Part shown: piece after piece, positions 17,697-26,610 of the stretch
Position numbering within the stretch: the first letter of the stretch is position 1
Layout: each line of letters starts with the position of its first letter
Assembly (NCBI RefSeq): GCF_000981385.1
Contig: NZ_LATZ01000135.1
Location: 62,001 to 126,000 of the forward strand
Direction of reading: 5' to 3'
Source of the DNA: Bacillus sp. SA1-12
Lineage (GTDB): Bacteria > Bacillota > Bacilli > Bacillales > Bacillaceae
Length of the DNA stretch: 64,000 bases
The notes under the pieces: model-generated
What the model saw: only the letters and a program-made list of their open reading frames with translations
Database searches by the model: none
What the model was told of the DNA's origin: nothing
Made by a program: the position numbers and the translations under genes

Positions 17697-18815
17697 ATGG
17701 CTGATAAACAAACCCATGAAACTGAAGTAACCTTTGAACAGGTGAAAGAGCAATTAACTGAAATTGGGAAAAAACGCGGAGTTTTGACATATGAAGAAAT
17801 AGCAGAACGTATGTCAAACTTTGAAATTGAATCAGACCAAATGGATGAGTATTATGAATTTCTTGGTGAACAAGGTGTTGAATTAATAGGAGAAGCTGGT
17901 GAAGGTAACGATGATGATCCGAATATTCAAGATCTTGCGAAAGAAGAAGAATTTGATCTAAATGATTTAAGTGTCCCGCCTGGAGTTAAAATAAACGACC
18001 CGGTAAGAATGTACCTAAAGGAAATTGGTCGTGTCGATCTCCTATCTGCAAATGAAGAGATTGACCTTGCAAAACGTATTGAAGAAGGCGACGAAGAAGC
18101 AAAAAGAAGACTTGCAGAAGCTAACTTGCGTTTAGTTGTAAGTATTGCTAAACGATATGTTGGTCGCGGAATGTTATTTCTTGATCTTATTCAAGAAGGT
18201 AATATGGGCTTAATGAAGGCTGTTGAAAAGTTTGACTATCGAAAAGGGTACAAATTTAGTACGTATGCAACTTGGTGGATTCGCCAAGCGATTACTCGTG
18301 CCATTGCCGACCAAGCACGTACGATTCGGATTCCCGTTCATATGGTTGAAACAATTAACAAGCTGATCAGGGTTCAGCGTCAATTACTTCAAGACTTAGG
18401 CAGAGAACCTACTCCCGAAGAAATTGGGGAAGATATGGAATTAACCCCTGATAAAGTAAGGGAAATTTTAAAAATTGCACAAGAGCCTGTTTCACTGGAA
18501 ACACCAATTGGTGAAGAAGATGATTCACATTTAGGTGATTTTATTGAAGATCAGGATGCAACTTCACCGTCTGAGCATGCTGCATATGAGCTTTTAAAAG
18601 AACAGCTGGAAGATGTGTTGGATACATTAACTGACCGTGAAGAAAATGTTTTGCGTCTTCGCTTCGGACTTGACGATGGTAGAACAAGAACGCTTGAAGA
18701 GGTAGGGAAAGTCTTTGGCGTCACTCGTGAACGTATTCGTCAAATTGAAGCTAAAGCACTTCGAAAATTGCGTCATCCAAGTCGCAGTAAGCGTCTTAAG
18801 GACTTTCTTGAATAA
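17697..18815 (+). CDS. sigA: RNA polymerase primary sigma factor SigA
   Basis: A 372-residue sigma-70 factor. Region 1.1 is in the first ~75 residues, region 1.2 begins DPVRMYLKEIG, region 2 carries NLRLVVSIAKRYVGRGMLFLDLIQEGN and YKFSTYATWWIRQAI, region 3 follows, and region 4 has the helix-turn-helix GVTRERIRQIEAKALRKLRHP. ATG at 17697 is correctly spaced from AAGGAGGGG (17683-17691); an in-frame upstream codon at 17679 precedes that site. It directs most vegetative transcription. Confidence 0.97.
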   Translation: MADKQTHETEVTFEQVKEQLTEIGKKRGVLTYEEIAERMSNFEIESDQMDEYYEFLGEQGVELIGEAGEGNDDDPNIQDLAKEEEFDLNDLSVPPGVKINDPVRMYLKEIGRVDLLSANEEIDLAKRIEEGDEEAKRRLAEANLRLVVSIAKRYVGRGMLFLDLIQEGNMGLMKAVEKFDYRKGYKFSTYATWWIRQAITRAIADQARTIRIPVHMVETINKLIRVQRQLLQDLGREPTPEEIGEDMELTPDKVREILKIAQEPVSLETPIGEEDDSHLGDFIEDQDATSPSEHAAYELLKEQLEDVLDTLTDREENVLRLRFGLDDGRTRTLEEVGKVFGVTRERIRQIEAKALRKLRHPSRSKRLKDFLE

Positions 18816-18820
18816 AATGA

Positions 18821-18847
18821 GGCGGACATCATTTGTCCGTCTTTTTA
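18821..18847 (+). terminator. Rho-independent terminator after sigA
   Basis: GGCGGACA (18821-18828) against TGTCCGTC (18834-18841), 5-base loop, then a T run. It ends the dnaG-sigA unit. Confidence 0.9.
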
Positions 18848-18850
18848 TGT

Positions 18851-19498
18851 ATGGACGATCAACTAAGAAGGATGCCCTTTTTGAAAACGGATAAAAGAAC
18901 CATTATTATCAACGAAATTCATCATTGGAAAAGTAATGAAATGCTTCCGGAGACATATTGAGACTTTTTGTTAGCGCTTTATACAGAAGGGAATCAATCG
19001 GATAAAGAATTCCAATTACATAAGCAGCGTGAAATGCTTACTTCTTCCTATTGGGTTTTACATGGATCACTACTTTCTTTGTTCATCGGAATGCTTCTTA
19101 TTGTATATTTTACTGAATTGTCTTTCGTTTTGCAAATGACCATAGCATGTTTTTCTCTTTTATTTTCAATTTCTGTTACCGCTTACTTTATCGGAAAAAG
19201 AGCATTTTTTCAAGTGTCTTTAAGGGTTATGGTAATTAATTTCTTAATCCTTTCACTCACTTTAACAGAGTTCTATACCTATGGAGATTCTCTTTGGATT
19301 GATGGAGTGGTTGTGGCAAATTGTTTACAGTGGGTTCAAATCAGATCTCTGTATCGTCTCCTATATATATTCATTAGTAGTATCATGAGAATCATTCTAT
19401 TTGGTGAGTATTATATTCTGACAATATTAAAAAGGCGAAATGTCAATGAAATTATTGGAAGAAATAAATCTCTTTTTTTATTTTTGTCTAAAGTGTGA
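18851..19498 (+). pseudogene. Membrane-protein gene interrupted by an in-frame TGA
   Basis: The frame from ATG 18851 reads 36 codons to a TGA at 18959-18961 and then, in the same frame, stays open to 19498. The residues around the stop join naturally as NEMLPETY-(stop)-DFLLALYTEGN. From memory, Bacillaceae membrane proteins carry LLPE-x-YCDFLLALYTEG here, so the stop replaces a Cys codon (TGT/TGC to TGA). The remainder holds about five hydrophobic helices (SLLSLFIGMLLIVYF onward). No clear ribosome binding site precedes the TTG at 18968. The simplest reading is a recently inactivated gene; a sequencing error is possible. Confidence 0.7.
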
Positions 19499-19617
19499 AA
19501 AACATGGAGATGTTAGAAGATAGGTCTTTTACTTATTGTAAAATTACAGTAAAATAGAGGTTGTTTACAAAAACAAGTACTTATAAAATTTATCCCGCAG
19601 CAACAGGCAGCGGACAT

Positions 19618-19631
19618 TGTAAGCGTTAAAT
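19618..19631 (+). promoter_or_regulatory. cre-like site upstream of cccA
   Basis: TGTAAGCGTTAAAT fits the CcpA consensus TGWAANCGNTNWCA except at the last two bases. It lies about 115 bases before the cccA start. An 8-bp inverted repeat (ACAGGCAG at 19603-19610, CTGCCTGT at 19652-19659) surrounds it. Regulation by CcpA is only a suggestion. Confidence 0.3.
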
Positions 19632-19745
19632 TTATAAAATATATGTATGAACTGCCTGTAAAAGCTAGATAATTTAAACGACATTAGGTGGCAAAGAATG
19701 CCTGACTAATGAAGATTTACTTATTTACATAAGGGAGGTTACATG

Positions 19746-20105
19746 ATGAATCGCAATCCACTTATACCATTTTTATTAATTGCCGTTTTAGGTATCGGCC
19801 TTATGTTCCTTTTATCATTTAAAGGTATTGGCGATCATGAAGAACTGGCAAAAGGTGATGAAGAGCCAAAAACAGACGATGTTGCAAACGCTAAACCCGA
19901 GGATATCTACAAACAAAGCTGTGTTTCCTGCCATGGTCAAAATTATGAGGGTGCAGCAGGTCCTGCGCTTAAAGGTGTAGGAGAAAAGCTTAGTGCAGAT
20001 GAAATTAAAGAAACCATTAAAAATGGTAGAGGAATCATGCCTGCTGGTTTAGTTCCAGACGAAAAGCTTGATGAAATGGCTGAATGGGTTTCTCAAATTA
20101 AATAA
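19746..20105 (+). CDS. cccA: Cytochrome c-550, membrane-anchored
   Basis: A 119-residue c-type cytochrome. An uncleaved N-terminal anchor (residues ~4-24, PLIPFLLIAVLGIGLMFLLSF) is followed by an acidic linker and a haem domain with CVSCHG (haem attachment) and a later Met axial ligand in GIMPAGLVP. The sequence aligns with B. subtilis CccA over its full length. Of two adjacent ATGs (19743, 19746), the second is better spaced from AAGGGAGG. It acts in electron transfer on the outer face of the membrane. Confidence 0.95.
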   Translation: MNRNPLIPFLLIAVLGIGLMFLLSFKGIGDHEELAKGDEEPKTDDVANAKPEDIYKQSCVSCHGQNYEGAAGPALKGVGEKLSADEIKETIKNGRGIMPAGLVPDEKLDEMAEWVSQIK

Positions 20106-20160
20106 CGAGAATGCTCGTGAAATGCCAAGATAGAAAAGTTTTTTAAAACCTTGTATATGA

Positions 20161-20191
20161 AAAAGTCCTTTGCATTTGTGAAGGACTTTTT
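20161..20191 (+). terminator. Rho-independent terminator after cccA
   Basis: AAAAGTCCTT pairs with AAGGACTTTT around a 10-base loop and is followed by further T residues. Confidence 0.9.
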
Positions 20192-20237
20192 TTATACTTG
20201 CTATGTTAAAGGTTATTGTGAATAATTTAATTATTTT

Positions 20238-20365
20238 CTTTGGGTGAAGCTGGACAAGGGAAAGCTAAGCAAGAGCACAGTACTAAAAATGGAGGCTCGA
20301 ACCACCTGTAATAAGTGCGTCCCCAGTGAAAATCAATAGAGACCATGATACTTTTTAGTACTTAT
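20238..20365 (+). ncRNA. Possible structured leader or small RNA before trmK
   Basis: Between the cccA terminator and trmK lies a stretch richer in G and C than its surroundings. It is framed by a perfect 11-bp inverted repeat, AGTACTAAAAA (20279-20289) and TTTTTAGTACT (20352-20362), enclosing 62 bases with short internal complementarities. No open frame or known riboswitch signature was recognised. It could be a trmK leader or an independent RNA. Evidence is structure-like pairing only. Confidence 0.35.
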
Positions 20366-20398
20366 TAACATGTAAAATAAAATAAAAGTGGTGACAAA

Positions 20399-21115
20399 AT
20401 GAATGAATTGAAGTTATCAAAAAGGCTGGAGACAGTTGCTGACTATATTCCTAAAGGGGCTGTTTTTGCCGATATTGGTTCAGATCATGCCTACCTGCCT
20501 TGCTACTCAATCTTAAAAGGCATCGCAAAAGCAGCTATTGCAGGAGAAATTACCGATGGACCTTTTTTATCTGCCAAAAGCCAAGTGCTAAAAACTGAGT
20601 TAACTGATAAAATTTCAGTCCGTCTAGGTGATGGTTTATCTGTTATTGAAGAAGGAGAAGCCGTCGATTGCATTACGATAGCAGGGATGGGCGGAAGCTT
20701 AATAAAAAAAATATTAGAAGATGGCAGCTCGAGGTTAAATCATGTGAAACGTCTTGTTTTACAGCCGAATATCCATGCTATTTCTATTAGGAATTGGTTA
20801 ATTGACAATGGATGGACACTTATAGATGAAGAAATTCTTGAGGAAGATCATAAAATCTATGAAATACTTGTGGCTGAAAAAGGAGATCCGTTGCTTCCAT
20901 ATCAATCCATTTCCCAAGAAGCGAACCTGTTACTAGGGCCAATATTAGCACGGAAAAAATCTCCCGTATTTATAAAAAAGTGGTCCCAAGAATACAACCA
21001 TTGGAAAACAATCGTTCAAAAGCTCGAACAGGCAGGACATACATTTGAAAATAATGAAAAGTATAGAGAATTAACAAATAAAATGAAGCTTGTTGAGGAG
21101 GTATTGCAATCGTGA
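20399..21115 (+). CDS. trmK: tRNA (adenine(22)-N1)-methyltransferase TrmK
   Basis: A 238-residue SAM-dependent enzyme that makes m1A22 in tRNA (YqfN in B. subtilis). The class I methyltransferase motif AVFADIGSDHAYLP is at ~residues 20-33, and the family signature TIAGMGGSLIKKIL follows around 93-106, then LVLQPN. A C-terminal coiled coil spans roughly 190-238. The stop overlaps the start of yqfO by 4 bases. Confidence 0.95.
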   Translation: MNELKLSKRLETVADYIPKGAVFADIGSDHAYLPCYSILKGIAKAAIAGEITDGPFLSAKSQVLKTELTDKISVRLGDGLSVIEEGEAVDCITIAGMGGSLIKKILEDGSSRLNHVKRLVLQPNIHAISIRNWLIDNGWTLIDEEILEEDHKIYEILVAEKGDPLLPYQSISQEANLLLGPILARKKSPVFIKKWSQEYNHWKTIVQKLEQAGHTFENNEKYRELTNKMKLVEEVLQS

Positions 21116-22233
21116 GCAAAATTCCAAATGGTCATGAAGTGATTCAGCTTTTTGAGCAATTCTCGCCAAAAGCTTATGCAGTTGAAGGAGATAAAATCGG
21201 TCTTCAAATAGGCACTCTTAATAAGCAGGTCCATCAAGTAATGATTACATTGGATGTTATGGAATCAGTGATTGATGAGGCGATTGAAAACAATGTCGAT
21301 CTGATTATTGCCCATCACCCGCCAATTTTTCGTCCAATTAAGAAACTCTCAACAGATAATACATATGGCCGAATGTTGGAAAAGTGCATTAAACATGATA
21401 TCGCTGTTTATGCGGCACATACAAATTTGGATGTTGCTAATGGCGGAGTAAATGATTTGCTAGCTGAAGCGTTAGAGCTAACAGATTTAGAAGTTCTTGT
21501 TCCTACATATGAGGATAAGTTAAAAAAATTAGTTGTATTCGTGCCAGAAAGTCATGAAAAGGCAATGAGAGATGCATTGGGTAATGCAGGTGCAGGTCAT
21601 ATTGGAAACTACAGTCATTGTGCCTTTTCAACGAGCGGGGAAGGCAGCTTTTTGCCGCTTAATGGGGCAGAGCCATTTATAGGGGAAAAGGGGCAAATGG
21701 AGTTTGTAAACGAAGCCCGAATTGAAACAATATTCCCAGAGTCTATTCAAAAAAAGGTTGTGCAAGCCATGCTAAAAAACCACCCTTATGAGGAGGTTGC
21801 CTATGATATTTATGCTTTAGATCAGCCGGGTACTTCGTTAGGACTAGGGAGAATTGGAAAGTTGAAAAAGGAGATAACTCTTCAAGAATTTGCAGAGCAT
21901 GTAAAAACATCTCTTCAAGTTGAACGAGTTAGAATGGTAGGAAATCCAAACTCAGGAGTAAGAAAGATTGCTGTATTAGGCGGGGACGGTAATAAATATA
22001 TTCAACAAGCAAAATTCAAAGGTGCTGATGTCTATGTTACTGGCGATTTATATTTCCATGTGGCACAGGATGCATTAATGATGGATTTAAATGTAATTGA
22101 CCCTGGCCACCATGTTGAGAAGGTAATGATTAACGGTGTATCGGCTAAATTAGGAGATATGTGTAAAGAAAAAAAATATGAGGTACAGGTATTTGGGTCA
22201 ATGGTTAATACAAATCCATTTAGATTTGTTTAA
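21112..22233 (+). CDS. yqfO: Nif3-like dinuclear metal centre protein YqfO
   Basis: A 373-residue member of the NIF3/DUF34 family with GTG start overlapping trmK. Metal-binding motifs are visible: DLIIAHHPPIFRPIK near residues 63-77, AAHTNLDVANGGVND around 102-116, and GDLYFHVAQDAL toward the end. A PII/CutA-like domain (residues ~125-230, KLVVFVPESHEKAMRDALG) is inserted, as in other Bacillus orthologues. Catalytic role unproven; family members are suggested GTP-cyclohydrolase-like or metal-related proteins. Confidence 0.94.
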   Translation: MSKIPNGHEVIQLFEQFSPKAYAVEGDKIGLQIGTLNKQVHQVMITLDVMESVIDEAIENNVDLIIAHHPPIFRPIKKLSTDNTYGRMLEKCIKHDIAVYAAHTNLDVANGGVNDLLAEALELTDLEVLVPTYEDKLKKLVVFVPESHEKAMRDALGNAGAGHIGNYSHCAFSTSGEGSFLPLNGAEPFIGEKGQMEFVNEARIETIFPESIQKKVVQAMLKNHPYEEVAYDIYALDQPGTSLGLGRIGKLKKEITLQEFAEHVKTSLQVERVRMVGNPNSGVRKIAVLGGDGNKYIQQAKFKGADVYVTGDLYFHVAQDALMMDLNVIDPGHHVEKVMINGVSAKLGDMCKEKKYEVQVFGSMVNTNPFRFV

Positions 22234-22239
22234 TTTACA

Positions 22240-22268
22240 AAAATGGGCTGTGGAGACAGCCCATTTTT
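22240..22268. terminator. Bidirectional terminator between yqfO and ispH
   Basis: AAAATGGGCTG against CAGCCCATTTTT with a 6-base loop; A-run on the left and T-run on the right, so it can end the convergent yqfO and ispH transcripts. Confidence 0.88.
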
Positions 22269-22300
22269 AACTTTGACTTATTAATTTTGTGGTTACATTT

Positions 22301-22360
22301 ACGACATCCAGCTACGGCTTTAGACCCTAGAGGGGCTTTTCAAGAGGCTTTCGCTTTTGT
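22301..22360 (+). repeat. Degenerate remnant of the long-hairpin repeat, copy 2
   Basis: Contains CATCCAGCTACGGC ... GACCCTAGAGGGGCTTTTCAAGAGGCTTTCGCTTTT, which resembles the two ends of the repeat family (CTAGCTCCAGC... and GGGGCTGAGCAAGGCGCTTTCGC) joined without the central hairpin. Confidence 0.45.
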
Positions 22361-22363
22361 ACT

Positions 22364-23317
22364 TTAACTAGTTTTTTTCGTAATTTTAACCTTAGGAAGA
22401 ATCTTAGTTAATGGAACTTGGTGATCCAAATTCCAGGTTGACTTGTCCTCAGGTTTATATTGTTCAAGGAATTGAATAACTTTTTTTGTAATAGGTGTTG
22501 GTGTTGAAGCACCTGCTGTTACCGCAACTTTTTTCACATCTTTTAACCATTCAAGCTTAAGCTCGCTTAAATCTGAAATACGATAAGCTTTTGTTCCGGC
22601 GATCTGTTCTGAAACCTGAGCGAGACGATTGGAATTATTGCTTTTCGGATCACCGACAACAATCGTTAAATCAGCATCTTTTGCTTGCTCTGCAACCGCT
22701 TCTTGACGTACTTGTGTGGCTAAACAGATTTCGCGGTGAATCTCAACATGCGGAAATTTATCCTTAACCTTATCCATAATATCTGCAACATCCCACTGAC
22801 TCATTGTGGTTTGATTTGTGACAATAATTTTCTCATTGTCAATTTCTAATTGCTCAACATCCTTAGTCGTTTCTACTAAATGAACAACATGTGGTGCTAC
22901 ACCAACAGCACCCTCTGGCTCAGGATGTCCTTTTTTTCCAATGTAGATGACATGATAGCCTTGCGCCTCTTTTTCACGGATAAGCTCATGTGTTTTGGTC
23001 ACATCTGGGCAGGTTGCATCAATTGTGACAAGTCCTTTTTCTTTTGCAATCTTTCTAACTTCAGGTGATACTCCATGAGCAGTAAAAACAATGGTTCCTT
23101 GATCAACTTTTTCTAGGATTTCTAAACGGTTTTTACCATCAAGCGTAATAATTCCTTCTTCCTCAAAGGCATCTGTCACATGTTTATTATGAACAATCAT
23201 ACCTAAAATGTAGATTGGTCTTGGTAATGATTTATCTAATGCAGCGTTTTTGGCAATCACCATAGCGTCTACTACGCCGTAGCAATAACCGCGTGGAGCG
23301 ATTTTAATTACGTCCAT
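22364..23317 (-). CDS. ispH: 4-hydroxy-3-methylbut-2-enyl diphosphate reductase IspH (LytB)
   Basis: A 317-residue [4Fe-4S] enzyme catalysing the last step of the MEP isoprenoid pathway. Cluster cysteines are Cys12 (APRGYCYGV), Cys103 (DATCPDVTKTH) and Cys198 (REICLATQVRQ). Substrate histidines are visible as IVHNKHV and FTAHGVS. ATG is preceded by AAGGAGG at correct spacing (23325-23331 on this strand). ispG, the preceding pathway step, is also in this window (30.9-32.0 kb), an arrangement kept from B. subtilis. Confidence 0.96.
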   Translation of the reverse strand: MDVIKIAPRGYCYGVVDAMVIAKNAALDKSLPRPIYILGMIVHNKHVTDAFEEEGIITLDGKNRLEILEKVDQGTIVFTAHGVSPEVRKIAKEKGLVTIDATCPDVTKTHELIREKEAQGYHVIYIGKKGHPEPEGAVGVAPHVVHLVETTKDVEQLEIDNEKIIVTNQTTMSQWDVADIMDKVKDKFPHVEIHREICLATQVRQEAVAEQAKDADLTIVVGDPKSNNSNRLAQVSEQIAGTKAYRISDLSELKLEWLKDVKKVAVTAGASTPTPITKKVIQFLEQYKPEDKSTWNLDHQVPLTKILPKVKITKKTS

Positions 23318-23393
23318 TATCTTGCCTCCTTAAGAGATCAAAAAAGGATAAACGAAGTATTTAGTCTGTATGCTTCGTCCCTTTTTCCTACTT

Positions 23394-23418
23394 AAAAAAA
23401 GCCGTAAAACCGGCTTTT
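23394..23418 (-). terminator. Rho-independent terminator after yqfQ
   Basis: On the minus strand: AAAAGCCGG, loop TTTTA, CGGC and TTTTTTT. It ends the yqfQ transcript ahead of ispH. Confidence 0.8.
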
Positions 23419-23477
23419 GTACTCTTATAATCTCTTAATATTATAACGAACATTTGGTAAGATTACAAAGAGGAAAA

Positions 23478-24155
23478 TTAGATATACATTTTCGGCTTGG
23501 AACGCTTCGAAGCAGATGAACGATTTTTCGGATCATGATGAGTTGAATTTTTTTCGTCTGAGTCAGTGTTTTGCTTCTGCCTATCCATTTCTTTATCTTT
23601 ATTCTTATCCTCATTCTTTTCCTTTTGTTGATTTGATGATGTCTCATTTGAAACGGTTTCTGTCTCTTCCGACGAATTATCAGATCCATCTTGATTTTGA
23701 TCGTCGCTGTCGTCACTATTTTTTAATTCACGATATATTTTAATCATTGCCGGTAAATTTCTTACTAATGGACCGTATTGTTGAACCATCGGGGTCACCT
23801 GCTGGGCAACACCTAATACCTTTTGAACATTGCCAAGCATGTTTGATATATTAGCAGGGCTTGTTAACCCTTGAATGGCCCCTGTAGCCCTTGAAGCAAC
23901 TGATGCACCTTGAATAAAGCTTTGAGGGTTCGCAGCACGAGCTGCCCCTTGGCTTCCTGGCAAGATACGGGATAATAAACCTTTTAATCCACCTCCCCTT
24001 GCTTGCATTTGCGGATTAAATGGTCTGCCGCTCATGCCCATAAAGGATCCTTGAAAAGGCGATCCTTGAAAAGGCTGCCTTCCTATCGGCATACGACCTT
24101 GATGTGGAAAAAAACCTCTTGAATTCATTGGAGGCATTGGTCTTTGTGGAAACAT
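23478..24155 (-). CDS. yqfQ: YqfQ/VrrA family protein
   Basis: A 225-residue low-complexity protein. It opens MFPQRPMPPMNSRGFFP, is rich in Pro, Gly, Arg and Met for ~75 residues (repeats of the type GSPFQGSF, QPFQGS), has a central conserved helical region (ISNMLGNVQKVLGVAQQVTP, then YGPLVRNLPAMIKIYRELKN), and ends in a highly charged Ser/Asp/Glu/Lys tail. This layout fits the YqfQ/VrrA family, whose tail and repeat regions vary in length between strains. The start is ATG at 24155 after AAGGAGGA; a longer frame upstream is not conserved. Function unknown; the position before cshB on the opposite strand is as in B. subtilis. Confidence 0.85.
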   Translation of the reverse strand: MFPQRPMPPMNSRGFFPHQGRMPIGRQPFQGSPFQGSFMGMSGRPFNPQMQARGGGLKGLLSRILPGSQGAARAANPQSFIQGASVASRATGAIQGLTSPANISNMLGNVQKVLGVAQQVTPMVQQYGPLVRNLPAMIKIYRELKNSDDSDDQNQDGSDNSSEETETVSNETSSNQQKEKNEDKNKDKEMDRQKQNTDSDEKNSTHHDPKNRSSASKRSKPKMYI

Positions 24156-24284
24156 TAAAAATCCTCCTTCCTTAGTTGGTTGCCCTATCAATAGACTATG
24201 CAATAAGGTGGAGAATGGTTTCTGAACTTTAACTTTGCACATTCCAATTTAGTGAGCTACATTTTTTACATAGCTTTACAAAAT

Positions 24285-24312
24285 TTGAGTTTTTTCTTTC
24301 ATTTGATATAAT
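24285..24312 (+). promoter_or_regulatory. Sigma-A type promoter of cshB
   Basis: TTGAGT (24285-24290), 16 bases, TATAAT (24307-24312), about 45 bases before the cshB ribosome binding site. Confidence 0.65.
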
Positions 24313-24370
24313 TTAATGATGGATTGATAAAGTGCACATATAAAGCTTTATCGAAAAGGAGATGATGTGT

Positions 24371-25687
24371 ATGGAACAAACAAAATTTGAGAAATTTTTG
24401 TTTAAGCCATTTATTATAGAAGCAATAACAAAGGAATTGAAATTTTTTGAACCGACAGAAATTCAAGAAAGACTTATTCCATCGATCTTAAAAGGTGAAA
24501 GTGCAATTGGACAATCACAAACAGGGACAGGTAAAACACATGCTTACTTATTACCATTATTAAATAAAATTGAACCTGAGCGTAAAGAGGTTCAAGTCGT
24601 TATCACTGCACCGACTAGAGAATTAGCTACACAGATCTATAATGAGGCTGTTAAGGTTATCTCATTTTCAAAAGAGGCAATCTCCGCAAAATGTTTTATC
24701 GGTGGAACGGATAAGCAACGAGCAATAGAAAAGCTAAAAACACAGCCGCAAATTGTTGTAGGTACACCTGGCAGGATTAATGACTTAGTTAAGGAGCATG
24801 CATTAAACGTTGGAAGAGTTAAAACCTTGGTTGTCGATGAAGCGGATTTAATGCTTGATATGGGCTTCATTAAAGAGGTTGATATGGTAGCAAGTCAAAT
24901 GCCTGAAGATTTACAAATCCTTGTCTTTTCTGCAACGATTCCAGAAAAGCTAAAACCATTTTTAAAAAAATATCTAGATAATCCGAAGTTTACACATGTT
25001 GCTCCTAAACAGGCAACAGCGGCAAAAATCGATCATGTTTTAGTTCCTGCTAGGCATCGTGATCGAATAAAATTGGTTCATGATATGCTGGTTAACTTCA
25101 ATCCTTTTTTAGCGATTGTCTTTACGAATACAAAAAAGGCTGCAGATGCAGTAGCAGATGCTTTAATTGAAAAAGGCTTAAAGATTGGCCGAATACATGG
25201 GGACCTAACTCCTCGCGATCGTAAAAAAATGATGAAGCAAATCAATGATCTTGAATTCCAATATGTTGTTGCCACTGATTTAGCCGCACGTGGCATCGAT
25301 ATAAAGGGTGTCAGCCATGTTATTAACTATGAGCTGCCTACAACAGAATTAGATTTTTATATTCATCGTGTTGGCAGAACAGCGCGTGCCGGCAGTTCGG
25401 GTATTGCTGTTACACTTTTTGAAGATTCTGATGAGGATGCATTAAATAAATTAGAAAAGCTGGGCATTGAATTTATAAATCGTGATTTTGTTGGCGGAGA
25501 ATGGAAAGAAATTGAGGACCGTAAGCGACGTCAAAAACGAAAAAGAACGACTGACGAGGTTGATGCTTTAGCGAAAAGCATTGTCCAAAAGCCGAAAAAG
25601 GTAAAGCCTGGGTATAAGAAGAAGATGAACCGTGAGATGGAACAAATTAAAAAGAGAAAAAGAAGATTAACAAGAAAAAGCAAATAG
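24371..25687 (+). CDS. cshB: DEAD-box RNA helicase CshB
   Basis: A 438-residue ATP-dependent RNA helicase. Motifs in order: Q motif (EPTEIQERLIPSIL), I GQSQTGTGKT, Ia PTRELA, II VVDEADLM, III FSATIPEKL, V ATDLAARGIDI, VI HRVGRTARAG. The C-terminal ~70 residues are very basic (KRRQKRKRTT, KKVKPGYKKKMN), as in B. subtilis CshB. In that species it helps cold adaptation and RNA remodelling. ATG 24371 is 9 bases from AAAGGAG; ATGs at 24362 and 24365 abut that site. nfo follows 11 bases downstream. Confidence 0.95.
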   Translation: MEQTKFEKFLFKPFIIEAITKELKFFEPTEIQERLIPSILKGESAIGQSQTGTGKTHAYLLPLLNKIEPERKEVQVVITAPTRELATQIYNEAVKVISFSKEAISAKCFIGGTDKQRAIEKLKTQPQIVVGTPGRINDLVKEHALNVGRVKTLVVDEADLMLDMGFIKEVDMVASQMPEDLQILVFSATIPEKLKPFLKKYLDNPKFTHVAPKQATAAKIDHVLVPARHRDRIKLVHDMLVNFNPFLAIVFTNTKKAADAVADALIEKGLKIGRIHGDLTPRDRKKMMKQINDLEFQYVVATDLAARGIDIKGVSHVINYELPTTELDFYIHRVGRTARAGSSGIAVTLFEDSDEDALNKLEKLGIEFINRDFVGGEWKEIEDRKRRQKRKRTTDEVDALAKSIVQKPKKVKPGYKKKMNREMEQIKKRKRRLTRKSK

Positions 25688-25698
25688 GGGGAAGAAAG

Positions 25699-26592
25699 AT
25701 GCTAAAAATAGGTTCACATGTCTCAATGAGCGGTAAAAAAATGCTCTTAGCTGCAAGTGAGGAGGCAGTTTCATACGGAGCAACGACATTTATGATCTAC
25801 ACTGGTGCACCGCAAAACACGAGACGTAAGAAAATCGAGGATTTAAATATTGAAGCAGGCATCGCACATATGAAGGAAAATGGTATCGATGAAATCGTTG
25901 TTCATGCACCTTACATTATTAATATTGGCAATTCAACAAATCCCGCGACGTTTGAGCTAGGTGTAAACTTCCTTCGTTCAGAAATCGAGAGAACTCAGGC
26001 AATTGGTGCCAAACAGATTGTCCTCCATCCTGGCGCACATGTTGGAGCTGGGGCAGAGGCAGGCATTAAGAAAATTATTGAAGGCTTGAATGAAGTGCTT
26101 GAGCAGAATCAAGAGGTACAAATTGCACTAGAAACAATGGCTGGCAAAGGATCAGAATGCGGCCGCTCATTTGATGAGCTAGCTAAGATCATTGATGGGG
26201 TTACGCATAATCAGCACTTATCGATCTGCTTTGATACATGCCATACACATGATGCAGGGTATGACATTGTAAATAACTTTGATGGGGTATTAAATGAGTT
26301 TGACTCGATCATTGGGTTAGATCGACTAAAGGTTTTGCATATCAATGATAGTAAAAACCCAACAGGAGCAGCTAAAGACCGTCACGAGAATATCGGCTTT
26401 GGTCATATCGGCTTCCAAGCATTGAATACAATTGTGTATCATCCATCTTTAACCGAGGTCCCTAAAATCCTAGAAACACCGTTTGTTGGTGAAGATAAAA
26501 AATACAAAAAACCACCATATAAATTCGAAATTAATATGTTCAAGGAACAAACATTTGATGAAGGATTATTAGAAAAAATTATTAATCAATAA
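25699..26592 (+). CDS. nfo: Endonuclease IV (AP endonuclease)
   Basis: A 297-residue TIM-barrel zinc enzyme that cuts DNA at abasic sites (YqfS). Signatures: GSHVSMSG at the start, VVHAPYIINIGNS, LHPGAHVGAG, LETMAGKGSECG, CFDTCHTHDAGYD and HINDSKNPTGAAKDRHENIGFGHIG. B. subtilis uses it in spore DNA protection. Close spacing to cshB suggests one transcript. The binding site is AGGGGGAAG. Confidence 0.97.
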   Translation: MLKIGSHVSMSGKKMLLAASEEAVSYGATTFMIYTGAPQNTRRKKIEDLNIEAGIAHMKENGIDEIVVHAPYIINIGNSTNPATFELGVNFLRSEIERTQAIGAKQIVLHPGAHVGAGAEAGIKKIIEGLNEVLEQNQEVQIALETMAGKGSECGRSFDELAKIIDGVTHNQHLSICFDTCHTHDAGYDIVNNFDGVLNEFDSIIGLDRLKVLHINDSKNPTGAAKDRHENIGFGHIGFQALNTIVYHPSLTEVPKILETPFVGEDKKYKKPPYKFEINMFKEQTFDEGLLEKIINQ

Positions 26593-26610
26593 TCAATTAT
26601 GCCTAAAGAA

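Noticed and set aside
18959..18961. TGA at a Cys position as a selenocysteine codon
   Set aside because: No convincing SECIS-like hairpin directly follows, the protein is a hydrophobic membrane protein without a redox motif, and most Bacillaceae do not read TGA as Sec. A nonsense change is simpler.
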